64,000 nt of DNA from Plasmodium coatneyi (taxonomy: Eukaryota; Apicomplexa; Aconoidasida; Haemosporida; Plasmodiidae), in contig NC_033559.1 of the NCBI RefSeq assembly GCF_001680005.1, forward strand, positions 1-64,000, written 5' to 3'. Shown here one piece after another: positions 45,438 through 56,400 of the stretch. Under the pieces are notes generated by a model. The model searched no databases and had not been told where the DNA came from. It saw only the letters and a program-made list of their open reading frames with translations. The translations under genes and the position numbers were made by a program. The first letter of the stretch is position 1; each line of letters starts with the position of its first letter.

Positions 45438-47453
45438 CTAAAGGGAAGGAAGATTATTAGGGATGTTAGAAGGAACGTTGTGTTAGGTGTGGTTGGTGTT
45501 AGGTGGGTTGTTAGGGGTGGTTGGTCGAAGGTTGTTAGTGGTAGGTGAAATGAGGTTTGTTAGGTGGTTGGTGGAAGGAAGGTTGTGCTAGGGGTGATAG
45601 GATGGAAGGAATGTTGTTAGAGGTGGGTGGTAGGGTAGACGGAAGGTCTGAGGAAGGAAAGGATGATCTAAGGAAGGGAAGGAAGGAAGGGTTCTAAGGA
45701 GGAAGGGAAGGGAGCTTCTAAGGAAGGAAAGGAGGATCTAAGGATGGAAAAAAGTGGTCTAAAGAGGGAAGGAAAGGCGGGTCTAAGGAAGAGGAAGGAA
45801 GATTATTGGGGGATGTGTGTAGGGGGTCCTGTTCTTAGGGGTAGCAGTAAGATTCTTAGGGTGGAGGAAAGAAGGGAAGATTGCTGGGGTGGAAGGTAGT
45901 ATGTGGGGGGAAGTATGCAAAAGGGTACACCTAAGGAGGAGTTTTAGGGGTGAAAAGAAGGAAGGTCACTTCCTTTAGGGAGGAAAGAAGAAAAAAAGAA
46001 AAAAAAAAAAAAAAAGGAAGGAAGGTAATTCTTAGGGGAAGGAAGGTTGTTAGGGTAGTGGTGGATGCAAGGAAGCAATTTTTTTAGGGGTGAGAGGAAG
46101 GTAGTGTGCAGAAGGGTGTAGATTTGGGTGTTAGGGGTGGAAGGAAAATGGTGTTAAATTGTTGGGATGGAAGTTAATAAGTAATCATGAAGGTGCACCT
46201 AGAGGGAAGGTGTTGAAGGAAGTATGTACGAGGGTGCACCATAGGGAAGATAGCAATAGAGAAAGAAAGAAAAGGAGGGAAAAAAAAAAAAAAAAAAAAA
46301 GAAGGAAATAAAGAAAAAAAAAAGGAAGGAAGGAAAGTGTGGAGGGGTGTGCACATTGGGGTTGTAGGTGAAAGGGAGATTCCTAGGGATATTAGAATGA
46401 AGTTGTGTTAGGGGTGCTAGGGTTTAGGGTGTAAGGGTATTGGAATTAGGAGTTAAGGGTGGTAGAATGGAAGTGTTAAAGGTATTAAAATGATGTTTTA
46501 GGGGTGGAAGGATGTGTGTGAGGAGGGTGTGCAGGGGGGTGCACTTAGGGTTCCTAGAGTGGTAGAAAGGAAGATCACTTCCTTGAGGAAGAAAAAAAAA
46601 AAAAAAAAAAAAAAAAAAGCATGTTGGGGGATGTGTGCAGAGGGTTGTAGAATTGGGTGTTATGGTGGAAGGAAGGTGGTGTTAAATTGTTCAGGCGAAA
46701 GTTAATAAGTGTGCAGAAGGGTGCAGTTAGAGGGAAGGTGTTGAAGGATGTATCTTGAGGAAAGTGTGCAAGATGGTGCAGATTTGGATGTTAGAGGTGG
46801 TAGAATGAAGATTTGTGGATGTTAGGGGTTAGGGGTGTAAGGAGTATTAGAATGAGAGGGTTGGGAGTGGTAGAATAAAAGGGTTAGGTGTTTTTGAAGG
46901 AAGATTATTAGAGGTGGTGCAAGGAAGAGGGTAAGGGGTGCACATTTGGGTGCTAGATTTGGAAGAAAGGAAAGAAAGAATAATAGGAAAGGAAAAAAAG
47001 AGGTGTTTAATTACTGTTCTTTTTTTTTCTTTTTAGAATGAAATGCAGAGCATATTGTATGCAGGGAAAATTACATCTTGTTTCTGATAAGAGGAAAGAA
47101 AAGGAGGAAAAAAGGAAAATAAAGGGAAAATAAAAAGAAAGAAAACAAAAAATAAGAAAAGTGTGTGTATTTTCTTCTTTTTCTTTTTTTTTTTTAAAGG
47201 GAATACAGGAATTAACGGGTCTGAAGGGAGAGAATGAAATAGAAGGAAAAAATTTACACAGAAAGAAATTGAAAAAAGAAAAATAACAAAGTCAAAGACC
47301 CAATCTACAACCCCCCAAACCCAAATCCCAATCGACAAGCACAACTGATTATAAGGTTGATTGTAAGGGTAATTGTATGGTTGATTGTTTAAATGAAAAA
47401 GGAACAAAAAAAGTTACCAACGTTGTTTTCATCATCATCAACTTTCGAAACAC
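45438..47453. repeat. G-rich minisatellite region upstream of SICAvar gene 4
   Basis: It begins with the unit used in KIR intron 2 (GGTGGTTGGTGGAAGGAAGG, GGTCTAAGGAAGGAAAGG) and passes into the A-run and GGGTGCAC-rich sequence typical of SICAvar 5' regions. From about 46975 it matches the region upstream of gene 2, including a decayed first exon at about 47295-47340: the ATG is replaced and its GT donor is gone. Confidence 0.75.
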
Positions 47454-50184
47454 ATGAATTGCATATTTTTTACTTGCATTCTTACAGCCACACCACCTCT
47501 GAAATTAGAAAAAATGGTCAAGAAAGTGGTCCAGACAGCAGAGCAGAAAGTGGAAGAATTCTTTAAGAGCAGATGGGTAAACAAAGTTCTTCTTACTTCT
47601 TTCTTTTATTTTAAGGAGTATTTGATAATAATGAATTCATTCCACTCCAAGAAAGTCGTTACGTGGTTGGTGGAAGGAAGGTTCTCAGGTGTTAGGGATG
47701 GAAGGAAGGTCGTGTTAGGGGGTTAGGGTGGAAGGAAAGTTTTGTTAGGGGTTGTACGGTGGTGGTAGGTGGGTTGTGTTAGGGTGGTAGGTGGAAGAAA
47801 GAACTATTAGGGGGTGTTATACATATGTATATATATAAACAGGAATATGTAGACATGTGCTTTTTTTTTCATTCTATTTTTAGAAAGTAAGTAAGGAGGA
47901 CGTACATGGTCTATTTTATGAATTCAACAGGGAACTCAGTAAAGGGGATTTGAATTATGTTTTAACAGAAGTCTGCGAAAACTTTGTAGAATATCCAGGT
48001 CTCAGGAAGGAGGATCTTCGCAGATGTTTTTGTAAAATTCTTATAGGGAATTTGGTTAAAGTAACAAATAGTATGAGCACGTATACATTGAATGCTGGGA
48101 AGAAAAATATAAGTGATATTGAGCAGGGCCCACGATGTGAATTACTAAACTTATGGTTATTATTATATATGTCAAATTACGATATAAACATAGAAAATAT
48201 TAATTATGTATTCACAGCAATGACTAGTTTAAGCGAGGTATTTTCCCCAAAGAAATATGAGGATTGTATATATACAGGTACGTTTACGGTGTACGGAACG
48301 GACGGAGGTGCTACTTTCAGTGACATTAATAAATGGCTAATGAGTCAGGGCATTATAGACAAAATGGGGACAATAAAGAACGATAGTGCATGTAATGAAG
48401 GAAGGAGGTTGAGTGACCACAGGAGTAGTAAGGTTGCACAGAGGAGACCGGTAAATATAAATTCCGAGGTGCAGGATAAAGTTAATAACGCTGTCCAAAA
48501 AATAAAGGATTTCATTACCACATTTAAGAAAAGTGAGGAGAAAATAACCTCCTCTAAAGCACCACAGCCAGAACCAGCACCAGAACCAGCACCAGAACCA
48601 GAAGCAGAACGTCCACCGGAGGACGAAGATGATGATGATGAAGAAGAGGAAGAGGAACAAGAAAAGGAGGAGGGAGAGAAGGATGCGGAAGAAAAGGATG
48701 GTCTAGGTAAGGGGAAAAAAAGTACCAACAGTTCCTCAACCATTGTTCACGCCTCCTTCCACCTAACAACCTTCCTTCCTCTTCGTTTCCTTCGACCCTA
48801 CCACCTAACAACCTTCCTTTCTTTTCGTTTCCTTCCACCTTCCGTAGGAAGTGTGCACTGGACCGCGTGCACCCCCCTTATGGGTGCACACACCACTTTA
48901 GATTCATAGTATTTTAGTTACATAATTCGTCCTGAGATCACATTAAAAAAAAAAAAAATCATCCCCTTCCATACTCCTTCCTTCCATCCTTCCTTAGAAC
49001 TTTCCTTTCTTTAGTTCCCCCCTTAGACTTCATTCCTCCTCCTTCGACCTCCTTTCCTTTCCCTTTCTTTTCTTTCACATCTTTCCTTATTCCTTTTATT
49101 CCTTGCCTTTCTTCCTTCTTTCCTTTTCTTTTCTTCATCATTCCTTCTAATCCTTCTACTTACTCTTTCCCTGCAGTAGCAGAAGCTGAACCCACCGAAA
49201 AAGCAGGCGCTGACACTACTTCTCTGGGTGCCGGAGGCACCACCCCTTCTGCGGCCAAACTTACTGACATGAAGGACAACGCCGTCCTTCCTTACCTCCC
49301 TCTTGCTCCTGCCGTCCTTGGTATATCTATTATGAGTTATTTACTTTGGAAGGTAAGAAAACAAAAACTAGTAAACAAAAAAAGGTCTTTAAAAAAAAAA
49401 AAAAAGGAGTGAATAAGAAAAATAATGAATAAATACATGAGTGGGTAAGGGTGTAGGATTTCGCATTTTAGGGGTGTGTGTGTAGGATTTAGCATTTTAG
49501 GGGTGTGTGTGTAGGATTTCGCATTTTAGGGGGTGTTTGTGTAGGATTTCGCATTTTAGGGGTGTGTGCATGTAGGATTTCGCATGGTAGGGTGTATGTG
49601 TAGGATTTCGTATTTTAGGGTTTGAAGGAGTAATTTCTGTTCCGTGTGAACAAACGTTTCGCATCCCTATTAAAAAAAAATTTTTTTCCCCCTTTTTTTT
49701 TTTTTTTTTTTTTGTTCAGTACTTTGGAATGCTTGGTAAGACAAGAAAACGTTACAAAAGAGCTCCTCAACTACGTGGTCCATCCTTAGAACAGCATATT
49801 GTTGACCATGTGGACCAACCTGGTCCACGTGAATATTACATAGTGAAAGAACGCAAACCTAGTTCTACGCCTAAAAAAAGGAGGAAAAAACGTTCTGTTG
49901 GTCGTCGTGGTGGTGTACGTCGCCGCATGATTATTGATATTCATTTAGAACTCTTAGACGAATATCAAAAAGGGGACCTGCACTTGACAAAGGAAGACTT
50001 TTTTGCCATTTTGGTTCAAGAATTTATGGGAAGCGAATTAATAAAAGAAGAAAAGGTTACAAGCTTAGATTCCGGGATTAGGGTTGATCTTCCTAAGGAG
50101 CAGGTTCTATGTTTAGATTCCTGGTTTAGGGAGGAAGACTTTGTTCCTAGGAAAGGTGTTCCTAGGGAAGATATTCATAAGTAA
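47454..50184 (+). CDS. SICAvar: SICAvar gene 4, short form with an alpha-like module only
   Basis: Proposed exons: 47454-47576, 47884-48706, 49177-49352 and 49720-50184, about 528 residues. By alignment with gene 2 the second exon should begin at acceptor TTACAG (47487), but the ancestral first exon is damaged. The ATG at 47454 reads in frame through that acceptor (MNCIFFTCILTATPPL) and is the only start I see. Exon 2 is alpha-like (VHGLFYEFNRELS, CELLNLWLLLYM) and ends in Pro/Glu repeats and a long acidic run. The next exon goes straight to hinge and helix (LPYLPLAPAVLGISIMSYLL); no cysteine-rich beta module exists. The constant tail follows with a slightly longer repeat. It may be a functional short form or a decaying gene. 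Confidence 0.75.
49450..49620 (+). repeat. Last-intron repeat of SICAvar gene 4
   Basis: Six copies of GGATTTCGCATTTTAGGG with GTGTGTGTGTA spacers, the most regular array of this type in the window. Confidence 0.87.
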
Positions 50185-50874
50185 CAGGTTCCAAGTTCAG
50201 ATTCCGGGTTTAGGGAGGAAAGACTTTGTTCCTAGGGAAGACATGCTTCCTATGCAAGATGTTCTTATGGAAGATGTGCCTGTGGAACAAGTTCTTACGG
50301 AACAGATTCCATGTTCAGATTCCGGGTTTTAGGGTGTAAATAAATATTTTTTTTTTTTTTTTTTTTTTTCTTTTGTGTATTAAATTGTTTACATGTTCAT
50401 GTGTAATGAATATAAGTGGGAGTAGAAAATTTTTTTCCGCTTTATTCAGATTTGTTTGGTAAAATGTTTTTTTTATTGAAGAATTGAAGTGTGTTGATTA
50501 AATTTTTTTTTTTGTTATAGTTTTTTATCTTTATAAGATTTTTTTTCGCTTATTTCTTAAATAAAAACATTTCTTTAAAAATGTTAGCACCTTTTTGCTT
50601 TTTGCGCGCCCCTTTTTGGAGGTACCTTATCTGAAGTTGTTATTTAAACAGACAAATGTACGGAAGAAAAGAATAAAGAAAAAAGAAAGAAAGAAAAGAA
50701 AAGATAAAAAAGAAAAAGAGAGGAAGGAAGGGGAAAAAAGAAGAATGAAAAAAGGGGAAGGTCATTTTCTTCCTTACACTGTATATAAAATGTGCGCGGT
50801 CCTTTATTTTTCTGTCCTTGGGTTGGGAAGCGAAGGAAACATTCCCCTTCCTCATCCAGTTTGCATTGTAGGTG
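50185..50874. other. 3' flanks of SICAvar gene 4 and of the second orphan KIR tail exon
   Basis: Tail-repeat remains run to about 50336, followed by T-rich sequence, the KIR 3' flank block (GCGCGCCCCTTTTTGGAGGT at about 50603) and the TTACACTGTATATAAAATG segment at about 50774. The stretch from about 50660 is closely similar to the corresponding part after gene 3. Confidence 0.65.
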
Positions 50875-51144
50875 TTACATGCGACTGTAACCTACATTGT
50901 TCCGGTGACTCGGTCCATTATTTGTTCTTCCTCTGGATTGTCGTTTGTGCGCCATAGAGCGTACTGTAGAATTTTCTCCTGATAAATCACCTATTGTGGA
51001 AACTTCAGTTGCTGAATCATATGTTGAGGTGTCTTCTGTGAGTGTATCAAAGTTCTGTCCAATTGTTCTTTTTCTTCTTCTGCTTCTTCTTCCTCCTCCA
51101 TTTCCAGAAGTGTGGTTACCAAACCAAGAAGACCATGGTTTATA
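50875..51144 (-). pseudogene. Orphan KIR tail exon, open frame
   Basis: On the minus strand, after a TTTAG acceptor, an open 90-codon KIR tail exon starts YKPWSSWFGN and ends NVGYSRM, with the usual Arg-rich start and Ser/Thr/acidic middle. Upstream on its strand are only minisatellites and then SICAvar gene 5; no KIR ectodomain is within reach. It is an isolated exon fragment, better preserved than the one at 45111-45437. Confidence 0.85.
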
Positions 51145-53423
51145 CTAAAGGGAAGGAAGATTGTTAGGTGGATGGTAGGTGGAGAGGAAGGTGTTAAGTG
51201 GTACAGTAGTAGGTGGGTTATTGGGAGGAAGGTGGGTTGTTAGGGGTGGTTGGTGGAAGAAAGGTTGTGTTAGTGATGGTAGGGTGGAAGGAAGGTTGTT
51301 AGTGGTGGTTGGTCGAAGGAAGGTTGTTAGGGGTGGTAGGGTGTAAGGAAGTTTGTTATGTGGGTTGTTAGGGGTGTAAGGAAGGTTGTTGTTAGGGGTG
51401 GTTGGTGGAAGGAAGGTTGTTGTTAGGGGTGGTTGGTGAAAGGAAAGTTGTGTTAGGGATGGTTGGTGGGTTGTTAGGAGAGTGGTATGTGGGTTGTTAG
51501 GTGATTGTTTGGGGTGGAAGGAAGGTGATTGTTAGGGATTCTAGGTTGGTTGTTAGGGGTGGAAGGAAGGTGATTGTTAGGGATCCTAGGTTGGTTGTTA
51601 GGGGTGGAAGGAAGGTGATTGTTAGGGATTCTAGGTTGGTTGTTAGGGGTGGAAGGAAGGTGATTGTTAGGGATTCTAGGTTGGTTGTTAGGGGTGGTAG
51701 GTTGGTTGTTAGGTGGTTGGTGGTATGTGGGTTGTTAGGTGGTTGGTGGTATGTGGGTTGTTAGGTGGTTGGTGGTATGTGGGTTGTTAGGTGGTAGGGT
51801 GGTAGAATGATGTTGTTAGGGATTGTAGAATGATGTTGTTAGAGATCGTAGAATGATGTTGTTAGAAGTGGTAGAATGATGTTGTTATAGGTGGTAGAAT
51901 GATGTTGTTAGGGGTGGTAGAACGATGTTGTTAGAGGTGGTAGCTGGGTCGAAGGTGGAAGGAAAATTGCTTAGGCGATTGTGCAGTTGGGTGCATCTCA
52001 CGGGACTTAGCGTGCAAGGAAGTTCGTTCGGCTTAACAAGAGAAAAAGAAAAAAAAAAAAAAAAAGAAGAAATGAAGGAAGAAAAGTGAGGGATCAGGGT
52101 ATTAGATTGATGGTTCATGTTGTGGCAATAGGGTTAAGGTTATGGGGGTTTAAGGTGTGGGAATTAGGTTCTTTTCTAGGTCATGGAATAACAATATGGC
52201 GTGGTATTTAGTTTCCTAGGGGGAATATTCTTGTTGTTAAGGAAAAATAAACATAGTGAAGGAGAAAATAGAAAAAAAAGAATAAAAGAAAAAAAAGAGA
52301 AGGAAAAAAAAAAAAAAAGTGAGGGAAGAATGTAAAATACATGTGAAAGGAGAGAAGAGAAGGTTGTATGCAACAATTTTTTTTGCATGAGTTCTTTTAT
52401 TTTAGGAAAAAAAGGAGAAAAAATAAAATAAAAGGAGCAAAAAGTTTTGAGAAGGAAGAAAAAAGAAAAAAAAAGAAGAATAGAGAAAGAAAATAAAAAA
52501 AATAGAAGAAAGGAAAAAAAAAAGAGGATTCAATGTATAAGAGTAGGGTTAAGGATATGAGAATAGGGTTTAGCATATTAGAATAGGATTAAGGGTATTA
52601 GGGTGAACGGTTCAGGCTATTACTGTAAAGAACAGGTTGTTGGAGTGAAGGTTTAGAGTATGTGAGTAGGGTTAAGTTATAGGAGTAGGGTTAAGGTTAT
52701 TAAAGTGAAGGTTCTGGCTATTAGAGTGAGAGTTCAGGGTATGGAAGTAGGGTTCGGGGTGTGAGACTAGGTTTCCGGGTGTTAGAATGAAGGTTCCGAT
52801 TATTAGAGTGAAGGTTCTGGGTGTAGGAATAGAGGTTCAGGGTGTGTGAGTAGAGGTTCAGGATGTGAGAATAGGGTTGAGGTTGTGGAAGTAGGGTTAA
52901 GGGTATTGGTGTGTAGGTTCTGGGTATAGGAGTAGGGGGTATTAGAGTGAAAGATCAGGGTCTAATTCTAGGATTTAAGGTATGCGAGTGGGGTTAAGGA
53001 AATGAGAATAGGGTTCAGTGTATGGGACTAGGGTTAAGGGTGTGAGGGTAGGATTCGAGGTCTGATAGTAAGGTACAGGTTGTTAGAGTAGGGTTAAGGG
53101 TGTTAAGGTAGAGGTTTCATGGTATTGGAAAAGGTCCCTTTCTAGGTTATTTGAACAACATTATGGCCTAGTATTTAGCATTTTAGGGTTGTATGTGTAT
53201 TCTGTGCAGGAGGGTGCACAGAAGTGAAGAAAGGATATTTGCAAGAAAAAAGGTTAAGGAAAAAAAAAAAAAAAGAAAAAGGAACCAAAAAATATTCTCG
53301 AAAGAAGAGGAAGAAAGAAGAAAGAATGTATGTACGTTCTGCTGTACACAATATGTGCAGTACTTAATAATGTATTATTCGTATGTTAAAAGTAGCAAAA
53401 TTATGGAATAAGTTTTGTTAAAA
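51145..53423. repeat. Minisatellite region upstream of SICAvar gene 5
   Basis: No gene. The part at 51145-51950 is G-rich and includes four copies of a 45-base unit (about 51509-51690) and repeated GGTTGGTGGTATGTGGGTTG. The part at about 52080-52520 is A-rich. At about 52540-53130 lies a distinct degenerate array of units such as GAGTAGGGTTAAGGGTATT and AGAGTGAAGGTTC, whose GGGTTAAGGG and GGGTTCAGG cores resemble the telomere heptad. Confidence 0.78.
53331..53350 (+). promoter_or_regulatory. Conserved SICAvar upstream motif, copy 3
   Basis: TGTACGTTCTGCTGTACACA lies 74 bases before the gene 5 ATG. It is conserved although gene 5 encodes a quite different ectodomain. Confidence 0.42.
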
Positions 53424-56400
53424 ATGGACAAATTGCCCTCAGATGATAAATTTCAAGCATTGAAGGAAAGGTGGTTTAGGGAAGGTGGCCCTAATAGGAA
53501 AAAAAGAAACTTGGGGGATGTAATATAATATTCACTATATGTGACGCACTAATATATGCTTATATGGACTATACTGTTCCTATCTTCTAATAATGAGTAT
53601 ATAGGACACCGGGAACACATATATGAATACATTATTTCCACTTACGCACGCAGTTTGCCAAAACAGTTAAAGACTTGATTGATGAAATGTTGAAAGAAAT
53701 GAGTATGAAGGCTGAAGAGGATACTGGTATAGACCTATGCGACATGATAGGGAAAGAAACGCGAAAGGAAATGACACAAAAGGAAAAGGAAGAGTGTGCG
53801 TTCATTGTAAATAGTTTGATGAAAATGAAGGAAATGGACAAGGGTAAATGTAGGAAAGGAGAAATTGACGAAGAAATGAAGGCATATGTAAGATGTGCAG
53901 TGCTTAATATGTGGTTACATAAATATCAAAATGTGCATTGCGGAGCAAATGCTGTTATAAAAAATGCATTTGGCGCAATGGGGGAAGGGCACAAACCATT
54001 CAGTGGGGAGGGTATGTGTGAAGAATGCAGACCCACATTTATGGAGCCTATGATGATAATAAAAGGGGGAATGCCCATGTTAAGGTATATTCAACTTGCT
54101 ATGGACAGAAATGAAGACATTATGCAAATAATAAAAAGCAGAGAACCGAAGGGAGAATGTAAAGGGGAGAATAAACATAGTGGATCGGTAGTAAGTCTCC
54201 CGGACAATAGTACTATAATAAGTCTCGTAAGAAGAATGGCACCAGGGATGATGCAAGGACCAAAGGCGGCAAAGACAGCCTCCACAGGACAGCACGAATT
54301 TTTAATGAAATTACTGCTAAGTTGGTTATGGGCAAGGGGTGACGGGTGGAACGAACCATTACATGTAAGTTACTTTAAATATAAAAGGCTGTAGTAGAAT
54401 AATAATAATATACTAAAAAATATATTTAAAGTAAGGTTGTTAGGGGTGGTAGGTGGAAGCAAGGTTGTTAGGTGGTAAGGTCGAAGGAGGGTTGTTAGGG
54501 GTGGTAGGTGGAAGCAAGGTTGTTAGGTGGTAGGGTCGAAGGAGGGTTGTTAGGGGTGGTAGGTGGAAGCAAGGTTGTTAGGGGGTAGGGTCGAAGGAGG
54601 GTTGTTAGGGGTGGTGGTAGGTGGGTTCTTAGGTGGTGGTTGTTATATAGTTGGTGGAAGGAAGGTTGTGTTAGGGGTGGTGGTTGCTCTAAGAGAATGT
54701 TGTTAGGGGTGGTAGGTGGGTTGTTAGGTTGGTGGTAGGTGGGTTGTTAGGTTGGTGGTAGGTGAGTTGTTAGGTTGGTGGTAGGTGGGTTGTTAGGTTG
54801 GTGGTAGGTGGGTTGTTAGGTTGGTGGTAGATGGGTTGTTAGGTTGGTGGTAGGTGGACTAGGGAGGAGGAAAGGAAGGTTGTTAGAGGTGGAAGGAAGG
54901 TTTTTAGGGAGAAGAAGAAAGGATTGTTAGGGGTGTGGGTTTTAAGTGGAAGGAAGATGTCTAAGGAGGAAGGAAAGAAGAGGATCTAAGGAGAAGGAAC
55001 GGATCTAAGGAGGAAGGAAGGAGAGGAAAGGGTCTAAAGAGGAAGGAAGCAGTGTCTAAGGAGGAGGAAGCAAGGGGTCTAAGGAAGAAAAGAGGTTCTA
55101 TGGAAGGAAGGGGTCTAAGGAAGGAAGGGGTCTAAGGAAGGAAAGAGGTTCTATGGTAGGAAGAGTCTAAGGAAGAGGATGGAAAAAATATATGGCACAT
55201 ATATATATATATGTGCTTACGTTATTTCACACTTATAGGAACTTATGTGGAAAGATATGGGGAAAGTGTTCAATGATATGATGGATAATATACTGGATGG
55301 TGCGGGGAATGACACGGGAATATGTTCCAAGTTGGGCAATAACATGGACTTCGAAAAAGAGTTATGTAAAATTCTATTACGAATATACTTTTGGATGGAT
55401 GGATTCGAGCAAAAGCACGAAGCGGGGATGAAAAACAGCACAGGGTACTTCCAATGGAAGGAAAGAGAGAAAAAGGAGAATGAAACAGAGGAAGAGTGGA
55501 AGTTGCAACTTTATTATAGGTGTCTTCTAGGAAGAATAACCATGATGAGCATGTTAGGAACGCATTGCAGTATGGAAAAGGTATTACCAATAGTTGAAGG
55601 TGGTGTGGTCGATTGGAGAAAAAGTCATGGTAGGAGTCCTGGAAGTGGGAATGAATTATGTAAAGGGGTGGATCTCCAGAGTTTAAAATTGGGAAAGGGG
55701 TTAATTTGGGAAAAGGTTGGTGATTGGATAAATCAATATCAGCGGGACGGAAATAGTAGGGAATCATTAGCGAAAGCATTAAGTAAAGTGGACCCAGGAA
55801 ATAGTCCACTGCACATAATAGAAAGGCAAGGGAAAAAGTGTCCAGAAGGAAGTGGAAAGGAAAACCTTAACATAGGAGCCCTAAGGTACTTAGGAATAGA
55901 TGTTAAGGACAATGAAGAACTGAATCTACAGAAAGACAGTGTAACTTCAGAGAAGGATGTTCTGGAAGAAATAATGAACGAAGCAGTGCATCAAACCATT
56001 CACAATGTTCTAGCACAAACACTCGAACCATCATCACCAACAAGAACATGGAATCCAATGAATAAAGTCAACAACCAATGCGTAAGATTTAATATGTTCA
56101 TCTTTTTTAAGGAAATTTTAAGAAATTAAAAAATTAGACAAATTTAAAAAAGAAAAAAAGAAATATACTGCTGTCTATATCAGTATATGTATATGTCCAC
56201 ATATATATATACACGTACATATATATACGTAAACATATATGTGTATACATATATGTATATATTTGTGTACATAAGAATTATAAAAATAGTAAGGAGAGGA
56301 AGGGAAAGAAGTAGAATTAAGAAGTGAAAGGGGGGAAGGGCGGGGTGTGGAAAAAATTGTATATATATATATATATATATATAGAAATATTCTTTTTCTT

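Noticed and set aside
51509..51690. CRISPR-like regular direct repeats
   Set aside because: The copies are contiguous with no unique spacers, and the organism is a eukaryote; this is a minisatellite.
53675..53841. An independent small minus-strand gene opposite SICAvar gene 5 exon 2
   Set aside because: Hydrophobic antisense of a Met/Lys/Glu-rich exon, with no splice or flank support.
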